From assembly GCA_011050085.1 (NCBI GenBank), contig DRGL01000064.1:54725-118724 (forward strand): 64,000 bases of DNA, written 5' to 3'. Shown piece by piece: positions 56,291 through 63,371 of the stretch; the first letter of the stretch is position 1, and every line of letters begins with the position of its first letter. Source of the DNA: Pricia antarctica. Lineage in GTDB: Bacteria > Bacteroidota > Bacteroidia > Flavobacteriales > Flavobacteriaceae. Under the pieces are notes generated by a model. That model did not search any database, was not told where the DNA came from, and saw only the letters and a list, made by a program, of their open reading frames with translations. A program made the position numbers and the translations under genes.

Positions 56291-56318
56291 ATAAGAAGAA
56301 ACCGGGCGTTTTGGAAAA
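56291..56318 (-). promoter_or_regulatory. Late promoter element, copy B
   Basis: On the minus strand TTTTCCAAA (56318-56310), 13 nt, TCTTAT (56296-56291), then GGGTGT and the ATG of the chaperone gene. It sits in the 37-bp gap after the terminase stop. Confidence 0.72.
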
Positions 56319-56321
56319 ATT

Positions 56322-57602
56322 TTAGTAGATGTGATATACCCCGTAATTGGGGCGTAACATAAAGTAGAACCTCATAAAAAATGCGTCAAGTACGTCTGGG
56401 CTGCGACCTATGATTTTTTTAACCTCGGATTTACCTAAGAACTTTACTTTTTGGGTGTCAAGTTCCTTAGCAAATTTCACTTGCTGCAATTCTTCTATTA
56501 GATTTTCCTTTAACTCGTGTGGCAGATTTGCACCTACTAAATTGGCGTTGACCATTTCCATCATTTTGTAAAGGCATTCATCCTTTAGGCTTGCAAAGTT
56601 TTGAACCTGACCATCCTTTTTTGTAGGTCTGGCATTGTTTATGAATCCCTGACAATTGAGGGAATCGACAAAGAACCCGCCTATTCCGTTTTCGTCTGCA
56701 ATCGTATTCATCGAATTGATATTATACTTTACCCGTAACACCTGAATTTTCTTCAATTGTTCCTGTAAAGTACCTTTATCGATTACAAGGGAATCAATAA
56801 CCTTTAGGCCATCCCAAACCAGCGCGATCGTTCTATCTGCACCCATACGGGCAACGTCGATCGTTAGATATTTGGTGCCTGTTGGTAGTTCGTTTACGAA
56901 AATCTTTTCAATGCTCTCCTGTTGAATTAATTGGGCTGAATTATCGGCTGCTATTCCTAAAAAAAGTTCGTCAAATTCGGCTTTAGTGTATTCACGTTTT
57001 GCCCTTTCGATTTCTTCTGCTGCCAGTATACCAGCATCAACTGCATCGTATGCCGTAATCCTGTGAAACTCATAATCCGGTTCATCCGGGTTTTCCGCTA
57101 ACGCTATCATATCGTTAACCCATGCTCTATTGACGTAGTTACCGATCAGTTTTGCCGGGGCTTGTGTATAAATCATTGTAGAACGGATTGCATTCCATGC
57201 ATCTTTATTGTCAACTCGTGAAAATTCATCATAAACTACCCCGTGGGCTTCACGACCATAAAGTGAATGCGGGTTATCGGCACTAACAAACCTTATAATC
57301 GACCCGTTAGGGCATTCGATTGACATTAATTGCTCGTTAGTTTTAAATCCGTTAGCCCCTGCAATAATATCCTTCATGTTACGATAGGCCATACGGGATG
57401 TATCGGCAATAGGGCTTAACCAGAAATAATGATTTCCCCTTTTATCTTGTGGGGAATTGGCTAGTTTGAATAACCACCAGATCATCATAAAGGTTTTTCC
57501 GACTTTTGTAGACGCTATAACCACCGAAAAACGGGCATCGGAATTGAGAATTCTATCCTGATAGCCCGTTAGTATGGGTTCTTCTATTAGAAGGCCAGCC
57601 AT
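56322..57602 (-). CDS. Terminase large subunit
   Basis: TerL packages DNA into the procapsid. The 426 residues have Walker A-like ASTKVGKT (30-37), Walker B GVVYDE (121-126), and a nuclease domain beginning near YLTIDVARMGADRT and continuing with acidic residues around ADENGIGG. The start shares one base with the small-subunit stop (TAATG). Confidence 0.95.
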   Translation of the reverse strand: MAGLLIEEPILTGYQDRILNSDARFSVVIASTKVGKTFMMIWWLFKLANSPQDKRGNHYFWLSPIADTSRMAYRNMKDIIAGANGFKTNEQLMSIECPNGSIIRFVSADNPHSLYGREAHGVVYDEFSRVDNKDAWNAIRSTMIYTQAPAKLIGNYVNRAWVNDMIALAENPDEPDYEFHRITAYDAVDAGILAAEEIERAKREYTKAEFDELFLGIAADNSAQLIQQESIEKIFVNELPTGTKYLTIDVARMGADRTIALVWDGLKVIDSLVIDKGTLQEQLKKIQVLRVKYNINSMNTIADENGIGGFFVDSLNCQGFINNARPTKKDGQVQNFASLKDECLYKMMEMVNANLVGANLPHELKENLIEELQQVKFAKELDTQKVKFLGKSEVKKIIGRSPDVLDAFFMRFYFMLRPNYGVYHIY

Positions 57603-58078
57603 TACCTTTTATCGTTTTGCTTTGGCTTAACAAAGGTTATTTTAACTTCTTCTTCATTTTTAACCTCCTGTTTATCGGCTAATCCTAGTTTTCGGATAAC
57701 GATAGCGTGGTTAAATATACCAGCCGTTGCACCATCAAAACAGTCCGCTTCTGAAATCACATCGACATAAATAGAAACATCTTTAAACTCGTTATATCGT
57801 TCATCCCGGTTATAGATTATATCCCCGATATTTCCGCAAATCTTGTTTTTCATACAGTAGGCCATAAAACCGCTTTTGGTAATTGGCACCTCCATTTTTA
57901 GGCGTATGACTGAATCCGTTTTAGTATTGGGTACTTCTTTGAACTTTGGATTTGCCTTAACGTAGATACAGTAATCTTCAAAGGCTTGCATTAGTTCATC
58001 CGGGGTTATTCCTTTTTCTGACCCTAATATTCGGCCTGTTTTTTTATCTCGGATTACTTTAGTTTTTTTAGTAGGCAT
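57602..58078 (-). CDS. Terminase small subunit-like protein
   Basis: The 158-residue protein sits directly before TerL with a TAATG junction. It has a charged N-terminus (KKTKVIRDKKTGRIL) and a helical middle (YCIYVKANPKF; FMAYCMKNKICGNIGD), resembling DNA-recognition small terminases of Bacteroidota phages. The assignment rests on position and general character. Confidence 0.7.
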   Translation of the reverse strand: MPTKKTKVIRDKKTGRILGSEKGITPDELMQAFEDYCIYVKANPKFKEVPNTKTDSVIRLKMEVPITKSGFMAYCMKNKICGNIGDIIYNRDERYNEFKDVSIYVDVISEADCFDGATAGIFNHAIVIRKLGLADKQEVKNEEEVKITFVKPKQNDKR

Positions 58079-58106
58079 AATTTGTAGGTTAAGTTTGATT
58101 TGGGAT

Positions 58107-58535
58107 TTAATTTATTGTTTGATAAGTTGCAGCTACTTCATCCAACTTATCTATGTATTTCTGCCATTCGTTCCAATTGCATTGATTACAACTTGAACTA
58201 ACCGCCATATTCAAAATCTCTTTGAGGTAGTGTACTAACACTTGCATTTGGGCTGCTGTAACCTTTCGAGTTCTTTTGATTTCTGCGGATGTTGCTATCC
58301 AATCGTTATACTGGGTTTCATTGAAACAGTTAGGGTTGTTTCTGGGGTATTTCTTATTTAGAAATTCCTTGCGCTCTTTACATTTGCAATCAATTCCAGT
58401 AGCTTTTGAAAATAATTCAACGGCTTTTTTTATCCCGGTCGCTTCTGTGATACGCTCGATATCATCCCCTAACCCCTGACTGGGTTTCGCTTTCGCTCTG
58501 GGCTTTCGCTTCTTCATTTTTCTTTTTTCTGGCAT
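58107..58535 (-). CDS. Cys-containing phage protein before terminase
   Basis: The 142-residue protein has a very basic N-terminus, then GLGDDIERITEATGIKKAV and a Cys cluster (DCKCKERKEFLNKKYP, later NPNC) that could bind zinc. Later Cys-x-x-Cys (SSCNQCNW) adds another pair. Similar GLGD/ATGIKK proteins occur beside terminase genes in Bacteroidota phages. It overlaps the sigma-like gene by 74 bp in another frame; a start at 58517 is also possible. Confidence 0.6.
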   Translation of the reverse strand: MPEKRKMKKRKPRAKAKPSQGLGDDIERITEATGIKKAVELFSKATGIDCKCKERKEFLNKKYPRNNPNCFNETQYNDWIATSAEIKRTRKVTAAQMQVLVHYLKEILNMAVSSSCNQCNWNEWQKYIDKLDEVAATYQTIN

Positions 58536-59091
58536 AGTATCTGCTTAAATTTGTATCTTCTAATATGGTTTTGAGGTTGTCTAAACCTCGATTCTTTAAT
58601 TCTCTCAATCTCATTCGGTTAACCCCTGTTTCGGCCTGTATCTGCCTTTGGGTTCGTTCTTGATGCTGTAACAAAACCTCTCTATTGATGTAGGGTACTT
58701 GATTCAGGAATTTCTTAAATGTTGCGATTTCTTCATCTTGTGAATCATCGATAAATTCATAACCTTCAAGATCTTCGGCATAGATTGTTGCCTTTGTGCT
58801 TATCTCGATTTCTTCATTATCATCGTTGAAATCCTTAACATCCATTTTATCATCCTTCTCATCTTTGAAGAACTGATATTTGATGCATCTGAAACAATAA
58901 CCTAGGGTTATGTACTCCAATGGCTTTTCGTCCAATCTGGTCAATCGTTCGCCTATTTTGAGGTACATATCTTGCACCAGATCCTGCGCTCGTTGGTAAT
59001 CGTTGTTTGTGAAATAGTTCGCCATATCCATGTATTTATCATGGTTTACCGCAATGGCTTCTAAATTGGGCTGCATCATATCTGCCTTCAT
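58462..59091 (-). CDS. Sigma-factor-like transcription regulator of the phage
   Basis: The 209-residue product shows a region-2-like stretch (about 34-78; AQDLVQDMYLKIGERL, then YCFRCIKYQFFKDEKDDK, cited in part) as in ECF-type sigma factors. A region-4-like helix-turn-helix lies at about 121-174 (NREVLLQHQERTQRQ; GVNRMRLRELKNRGLDNLK). The middle is acidic and the C-terminus basic. It is the first gene of the late region and itself has late promoter copy A at its start, implying autoregulation. The first Met codons (1, 5, 6) leave the start uncertain by 15 nt. Confidence 0.7.
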   Translation of the reverse strand: MKADMMQPNLEAIAVNHDKYMDMANYFTNNDYQRAQDLVQDMYLKIGERLTRLDEKPLEYITLGYCFRCIKYQFFKDEKDDKMDVKDFNDDNEEIEISTKATIYAEDLEGYEFIDDSQDEEIATFKKFLNQVPYINREVLLQHQERTQRQIQAETGVNRMRLRELKNRGLDNLKTILEDTNLSRYYARKKKNEEAKAQSESETQSGVRG

Positions 59092-59095
59092 ATCT

Positions 59096-59123
59096 ATAAG
59101 ATTTATTAGTGTTATTTGGAAAA
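59096..59123 (-). promoter_or_regulatory. Late promoter element, copy A
   Basis: On the minus strand TTTTCCAAA (59123-59115), 13 nt, TCTTAT (59101-59096), then AG and the ATG of the sigma-like gene 4 nt further. The very short leader suggests a leaderless message or use of the Met at codon 5 or 6. Confidence 0.7.
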
Positions 59124-59132
59124 TTTGGGTTT

Positions 59133-59148
59133 TGTTAAAAAATTAACA
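59133..59148. promoter_or_regulatory. Palindrome upstream of the late region
   Basis: TGTTAA-AAAA-TTAACA, with perfect 6-bp arms, lies 10 bp upstream of late promoter copy A. It could be a binding site for a phage repressor or activator that controls the late switch. Confidence 0.4.
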
Positions 59149-59165
59149 TCTCGTTTTTGGTCATA

Positions 59166-59208
59166 AAAAATGCCTTTAGGGTTTTACAGCTTGTGCATAC
59201 CTAAAGGC
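59166..59208 (-). terminator. Intrinsic terminator closing the early operon
   Basis: On the minus strand GCCTTTAGG (59208-59200) pairs with CCTAAAGGC (59180-59172) and is followed by ATTTTTTAT. It separates the early operon (62149 to 59277) from the late genes. Confidence 0.85.
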
Positions 59209-59276
59209 AATTCCAACCAATTAAAATAAAAAAATGAGTGCCTAAATTTTGTTAGGGCTTTGGAAACAACAAAAAA

Positions 59277-59549
59277 TTAGTTTAGCCCTGCAAAGTTTAT
59301 TAGAGCCTGTAAATTATCTTTATCGCTAAATCTGTTTGACGTGTAACCTTGTATTATTTTTCCATGTAGTGCAATCCCGGTCTGACCTTCATCGGTAACT
59401 ACTAGGGATGCCCCGATCGTTCTTTTGATACATTCCAGAAACTTGTAAAAATTCTTCTGCATCGATAACAGTTTTATCAAATGCCTTTCACGTTTTACGC
59501 TCTCTAAGTTTTCAGGTTTTACCCGTCTATTTCTTACAATTTCTCTCAT
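59277..59549 (-). CDS. Early phage protein, 90 residues
   Basis: The product is basic at its N-terminus (MREIVRNRRVKPENLESVKRE) with a mixed helical body. No motif is recognised. It is the last gene of the early operon, sharing a TAATG junction with the gene before it. Confidence 0.5.
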   Translation of the reverse strand: MREIVRNRRVKPENLESVKRERHLIKLLSMQKNFYKFLECIKRTIGASLVVTDEGQTGIALHGKIIQGYTSNRFSDKDNLQALINFAGLN

Positions 59550-59878
59550 TAAAATCTCATTTTTATATCGGGTTTTATTTTCTCTCTCTGATACTTATAT
59601 TGCTTTTCATGGGTAATATTTTCCCTTACAAGTCTAGTAATTACCCTGCCTACTTGATTACCGCTTTTGAGTAAAGTATATGTACCGTTTGGGCGTAATT
59701 TCATGGGCTTTGCAGCTTTATTTGTGCTGCTTTCGTATTCTTCCATTAGATTACCTTCGAGGTCATAATATCGGTGCGTACTGACCTTTTTATAGGCTCT
59801 TAGCCTAACCTCATGCGTTTCTCTATGAATTTCAAAGCGGGGAAAATCCTTTAGAGTAATCCAACTTATATCTTTCAT
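59549..59878 (-). CDS. NUMOD4-like protein without an HNH domain
   Basis: The 109-residue product opens with ITLKDFPRFEIHRETHEVR, similar to the NUMOD4 module (F-x-YEVS-x-G-x-VRS) that precedes HNH homing nucleases. A later KLRPNGTYTLLKSGNQVGR fits the second NUMOD strand pair. The HNH part is absent, so it may be a DNA-binding remnant or stand-alone module. It has TAATG junctions on both sides. Confidence 0.5.
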   Translation of the reverse strand: MKDISWITLKDFPRFEIHRETHEVRLRAYKKVSTHRYYDLEGNLMEEYESSTNKAAKPMKLRPNGTYTLLKSGNQVGRVITRLVRENITHEKQYKYQREKIKPDIKMRF

Positions 59879-59979
59879 TAAGTTAATTTGTTTTCTAGCC
59901 AGCTAAGTATCCATACAGTAAAAACTATAAATCCTACTATCGTAACCGCTCCTAGTATTATTTGTAAAAATCCTATCAT
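59878..59979 (-). CDS. Tiny membrane protein (33 residues)
   Basis: This ORF encodes one hydrophobic helix (MIGFLQIILGAVTIVGFIVF) and a short polar end (SWLENKLT). Its stop shares a base with the next ATG (TAATG) and its start lies one base after the preceding stop, so it fits exactly into the operon. It may be a membrane-acting early protein. Confidence 0.6.
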   Translation of the reverse strand: MIGFLQIILGAVTIVGFIVFTVWILSWLENKLT

Positions 59980-59980
59980 C

Positions 59981-60262
59981 TTAAAAAAGTATATCTTCTG
60001 TTTTTTCCGTCCGGGGCTTTTCAATATCCAGACCTTCCATGAAATTATCTAGGTTGTTCGATGCCTTCATTTCTTCGATAGTGGTTTTGACCTTTGCCAG
60101 TACAAACCAGTAATCCATCGGTATCTGAAATTCTACTTCGGATTTCCCGCTTTCGCCAATGATTTCGACGTATGCCGATTCCGTTGTATAAATGACCGTT
60201 TGAATCTCTATTTCGTCGGTCTGTAATTTTTCTAATTCCTGTATAAACTCTGTAAATTCCAT
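59981..60262 (-). CDS. Early phage protein, 93 residues, acidic
   Basis: A strongly acidic small protein (MEFTEFIQELEKLQTDEIEI) with strand-rich middle and helical end. Acidic early proteins can mimic DNA or bind host factors, but no family is recognised. It is tightly packed in the early operon. Confidence 0.5.
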   Translation of the reverse strand: MEFTEFIQELEKLQTDEIEIQTVIYTTESAYVEIIGESGKSEVEFQIPMDYWFVLAKVKTTIEEMKASNNLDNFMEGLDIEKPRTEKTEDILF

Positions 60263-60279
60263 TTTTTCGTTTTTAATAG

Positions 60280-60816
60280 TTATGCTGATGTTTTGTATTT
60301 CTTACTGTGATTACTACTGGTCATAGATTTGAGTTTTTTAATTTCATCTTCTCTCAAATCGGCTATTGGCAACATCGCTTCCAACGGGAAAAATACCTTT
60401 GCCTTGTATCTGCTATCGCCTTCTTTGGCTTTAGTGAATATTGGGTACTCTATTTTTTCACCTTTGTGATAAACCTCTCTTTTTTGAATTAAATTATCTA
60501 AGGTATTCCCATACATTTTACCCTTTTCGGGGTCTACAAAGAATATTTTTACTGGTATCGACATGCCTACATACTTCTCAAAATCATCCAGATCAAAACC
60601 AGTATCGGGGTACTTCCATCGGTGCGCTTTTGCCTTGACCTCGACAATGAACATATCCGCATAGTGGTTCGTTTTGGTTGCCAGAATGTCAAACGGATGG
60701 GATGCATCGACTTGCCACGTAGCTATATTATAGCCTACTTCTATTAAATACTCTACTACAAGGCTTTCAGCGTATTCCCCTAATTTTGTGGTGTCTAGTT
60801 CTTTGAAATTCCCCAT
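60280..60816 (-). CDS. PD-(D/E)XK nuclease-like protein
   Basis: The 178-residue protein begins like Holliday-junction or restriction-type nucleases: GEYAESLVVEYLIEVGYN with Glu16, then HPFDILAT with Asp43, and FIVEVKAK with Glu59 and Lys61, which together form the PD-(D/E)XK site. A single-strand or branch-processing role in recombination or replication is plausible. It follows the 89-residue gene without a gap. Confidence 0.75.
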   Translation of the reverse strand: MGNFKELDTTKLGEYAESLVVEYLIEVGYNIATWQVDASHPFDILATKTNHYADMFIVEVKAKAHRWKYPDTGFDLDDFEKYVGMSIPVKIFFVDPEKGKMYGNTLDNLIQKREVYHKGEKIEYPIFTKAKEGDSRYKAKVFFPLEAMLPIADLREDEIKKLKSMTSSNHSKKYKTSA

Positions 60817-61086
60817 TTAATTTAGTTGGTATTCATGCTTTACATAAATTTGGTTAAGTACTTTTTTCTGTTTTGCGGTTAGATTTCTTCTACCTTCGAC
60901 GCTTGTTAAAAACCTTTCTTCAAACTCCGATAAACTTTCAAGATCTGACATTTTTTCTATTAGACTAGCTTGTTTGTAGGTAACATTGCGCTTGTAATAT
61001 TTATCTGTTCCCTTCTGGTTTCGGTTTTGCGCTGCGTATGCATCCCGTTTTTTATTGCTCGTGCTGTTATGGTTTAGTGTTGCCAT
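60817..61086 (-). CDS. Early phage protein, 89 residues, basic
   Basis: The product has a Lys/Asn-rich start and a helical C-terminal part (SLIEKMSDLESLSEFEERFL; LTAKQKKVLNQIYVK). The latter pattern resembles tails of replication or nuclease partners, without a firm match. It sits between the operon leader gene and the nuclease gene, with no gap on either side. Confidence 0.5.
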   Translation of the reverse strand: MATLNHNSTSNKKRDAYAAQNRNQKGTDKYYKRNVTYKQASLIEKMSDLESLSEFEERFLTSVEGRRNLTAKQKKVLNQIYVKHEYQLN

Positions 61087-61087
61087 A

Positions 61088-62149
61088 TTATGCCGCTTTT
61101 AATTTTAGTTCTTCAATTTTGCTCATCTGCTCTCTATAACATTTGTTGTAGGATACCGTAGGCCGTTCCGTTAATAATCTTACATCAATAGTATCTCTAA
61201 AAACTGGCTCTTTAACTTGAATCTCTTTAGTTATATCTTCAAGGGTTCCATCGAACGGGGCGAAAAAATCAAACTCCTTTTGACTGTTTTTTAACTTTTT
61301 CTTTAAGTGCGCCTTAATGGGTTTTAGATACTTTCCGTACTTCTTAACCGTGTCAAGGCTCTTACCGGTTGCGTCTGTTAAATCTTTATATGTAGGCAGT
61401 CCGTTTTTTAAATCGTGGCCTAACATCGCTTGACGTAGGCTCTCTAAAGTTATATTAGGCTTTGGAGTTGTAAATACTCTAAGTGCTTTTTTCTTAGCTT
61501 CTTTAAGTTGAGGGGAATACTTTTCAACGGTTTTAAATTCGAAATCACTTCGGTTTGCTATATTTTGATTTGTAGGTTTTCCCCACTCCTTTCGCCATTT
61601 TCCTAATAATTCTTCGAGTTCCGATAAAGTAGCTGCCGATCTTACGACTCCGATACATTGATTTCTAAATTTGATTTTCTTCGACTCGGATAGTCCGGGA
61701 TTTAACACAAAGTTTCTTCTGAGATTAGGGGTCGCCATTTCTTCAATTTGGTCGGACTCCCTTATATAAAGAACATCTTCAATCAGTTCATCCATTTGCT
61801 TACTAGTCATACGATTGACAGCCTTGCTGTTGACGATCTTTGCAAATTGCTTTATATCATTAATGGATGCTCCGGGATTGAGGTAAAGGAAATTTATAAC
61901 TGGGCTGCATACGGATAAATATGGATGCTTCATATAGTGCGCTTCGAATGATGAAGGTCGAAGTACGCTCGGAATATAGAAACGATAGAAAAATTTAGCA
62001 CCATTATATTGGATGAAAGGCGCACCGTCAAAGTTAACCGTATCGGTATCGTTCGCTCTGAATTGCGATAAATCTAAATCGTATGTTGAGTTGTACGCTG
62101 CCATAGTCTGCAATTTAATCATAAAATATACTCTATGCAATTCAGTCAT
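61088..62149 (-). CDS. First gene of the early operon, large hypothetical protein
   Basis: I use the ATG at 62149 (MTELHRVYFMIKLQTMAAYN); the frame also opens from a GTG at 62170. The 353 residues are basic and helical, with a C-terminal part that looks DNA-binding (TPKPNITLESLRQAMLG; YKDLTDATGKSLDTVKKYGK, a helix-turn-helix-like step). Early position, divergent to the repressor, suits a replication initiator or activator. No family is recognised. Confidence 0.55.
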   Translation of the reverse strand: MTELHRVYFMIKLQTMAAYNSTYDLDLSQFRANDTDTVNFDGAPFIQYNGAKFFYRFYIPSVLRPSSFEAHYMKHPYLSVCSPVINFLYLNPGASINDIKQFAKIVNSKAVNRMTSKQMDELIEDVLYIRESDQIEEMATPNLRRNFVLNPGLSESKKIKFRNQCIGVVRSAATLSELEELLGKWRKEWGKPTNQNIANRSDFEFKTVEKYSPQLKEAKKKALRVFTTPKPNITLESLRQAMLGHDLKNGLPTYKDLTDATGKSLDTVKKYGKYLKPIKAHLKKKLKNSQKEFDFFAPFDGTLEDITKEIQVKEPVFRDTIDVRLLTERPTVSYNKCYREQMSKIEELKLKAA

Positions 62150-62178
62150 ATTTTTTGTTATAAAATTCACATATGAAA

Positions 62179-62210
62179 CAAATATAGCTTATTCGTATCA
62201 TATACGCAAA
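62179..62210 (-). promoter_or_regulatory. Early phage promoter
   Basis: On the minus strand TTTG (62210-62207), a 20-nt spacer and TATATTTG (62186-62179) match the host-type Bacteroidota promoter. The start would lie at about 62173, giving a leader of about 24 nt to the ATG at 62149. Confidence 0.75.
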
Positions 62211-62223
62211 TTTAAATGCGTAT
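62194..62223. promoter_or_regulatory. Operator: inverted repeats over the early promoter
   Basis: ATACGCA (62202-62208) and TGCGTAT (62217-62223) form a perfect 7-bp inverted repeat with an 8-bp spacer. A further CGTAT (62194-62198) makes CGTAT-CAT-ATACG with the first arm. The sites cover the -33 box and spacer of the early promoter, as expected for the repressor encoded next door. Confidence 0.65.
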
Positions 62224-62322
62224 TTGTTAAAATCATACCACTTTACTATATAGGTATATATTAAATAAAATATACTATATGGGATTATATCGATTATATT
62301 ATATTAAGTGAATAAAGTTTTA

Positions 62323-62330
62323 TAAATTTG
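62323..62330 (+). promoter_or_regulatory. -7 element of the repressor gene, possible leaderless message
   Basis: TAAATTTG ends only 4 nt before the ATG at 62335. If transcription starts 5-7 nt after this box, the mRNA would begin at or next to the start codon. A clear -33 box is not seen. Confidence 0.5.
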
Positions 62331-62334
62331 TGGC

Positions 62335-62877
62335 ATGGAAATACAGATACTGCTTAACATATATGTAAAGGCTCTCGAAAACCGGATGGATTCGAAGGGA
62401 TGGAATAATACTAAGGTCAGCGAAGCTACTGGCATAAGCCCCGCTATGATTGGTAGGTACTTTAAGGATGATCCAGATAAAAGGTCTGCTATGCCTTTAG
62501 AATCGTTTTTGAAGATAGCAAGTGTTCTAGGTTACGACGAAACTTTGAAGAAAATTGAAACTTTGAAGGATATCCATAATATAGAGGTAACATTTCAGGT
62601 AGTCCACAATAAAACTGCGGGAACTCAAATACCTGTTATGTACGGGGTTTTCTTAACGGATGGTAAAGTAGTAGCAAGTGGCAGGGTACGAGCCAATACA
62701 GGCATCATATACGTAGGGCAAAACGAAAAAGATAGTTTACCTCTGGATGTTTTCTCGGAAGCTATGAGGAAAGGCGTTGGCATTAAGAACCAAATAAAGA
62801 TAATGGATGTAAGGGAAAACGAAGATCAGGTCGAACTTTCCAAATTGAGTTATGAAAATTCACCGAAACAAGAATGA
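62335..62877 (+). CDS. XRE-type phage repressor
   Basis: The 180-residue protein has an N-terminal helix-turn-helix (about 12-60; KGWNNTKVSEATGISPAMIGRYFKDD) of the XRE/cI type. The C-terminal part (about 85-180) is beta-rich and lacks an obvious Ala-Gly/Ser/Lys self-cleavage site, so SOS cleavage as in LexA is not supported. Divergent to the early operon with an inverted-repeat operator between, it is the likely lysogeny repressor. Confidence 0.82.
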   Translation: MEIQILLNIYVKALENRMDSKGWNNTKVSEATGISPAMIGRYFKDDPDKRSAMPLESFLKIASVLGYDETLKKIETLKDIHNIEVTFQVVHNKTAGTQIPVMYGVFLTDGKVVASGRVRANTGIIYVGQNEKDSLPLDVFSEAMRKGVGIKNQIKIMDVRENEDQVELSKLSYENSPKQE

Positions 62878-62933
62878 TGCTATTTTGTATTTAACACCGC
62901 CTTCAAAACCTACACTTTCCATTTTACCTTCTA

Positions 62934-63035
62934 AAAAAGTGTAACGAAAAACCCCTAAAAACCCTATTTCCTAGACATATTAATATACTATGTACTAGAA
63001 AAGGGGGTGTTTTGGCCTTGTTTGTTACACTTTTT
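62934..63035. repeat. Nested inverted repeats in noncoding prophage DNA
   Basis: AAAAAGTGTAAC (62934-62945) and GTTACACTTTTT (63024-63035) are exact inverted copies 78 bp apart. Between them are tandem 10-mers (AAAAACCCCT, AAAAACCCTA), a GGGGGTGTTTT stretch that partly pairs with them, and an inner CTAG-ACATA...TATGT-A-CTAG arrangement. The whole 62878-63371 gap has no supported gene. Confidence 0.6.
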
Positions 63036-63110
63036 GGGTTTTAGCCTATTTCCCGTAATTCTATCCCTATTTTGGCTAAACCTACATAAGAGAATTTTAA
63101 GTTTAGCTAC

Positions 63111-63172
63111 TCGCTGCGCTCGGAAAAACCTTATTACGTGTGTTTAGATTCAAGTTGTGTATCGCTGCGCTC
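63111..63172 (+). repeat. Direct repeat pair TCGCTGCGCTC
   Basis: Two exact copies of an 11-mer lie at 63111-63121 and 63162-63172, 40 bp apart, in the same noncoding stretch as the nested inverted repeats. They are GC-rich in an AT-rich context. Confidence 0.55.
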
Positions 63173-63371
63173 CTATCCCAGACAAAACTGATGCCTAAAA
63201 TCAATTTTAAAGGTTCTTCCAGAAACAAATAACTATTCCAAACAAATACTGCATGTCGTTTAAGATTCAGAATACAAATACTCTACCCTTAAAAGTCATA
63301 TCAATTTAGAATATTGCGAATACCTATACCCTGACCTAATCCGGTAATGTACCTTTTTAGTATATTTATGC

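Noticed and set aside
58462..58535. Frameshift or annotation error where the sigma-like and Cys-containing genes overlap by 74 bp
   Set aside because: Both frames look coding (basic tails) and a later start at 58517 shortens the overlap; overlapping ends are common in this phage.
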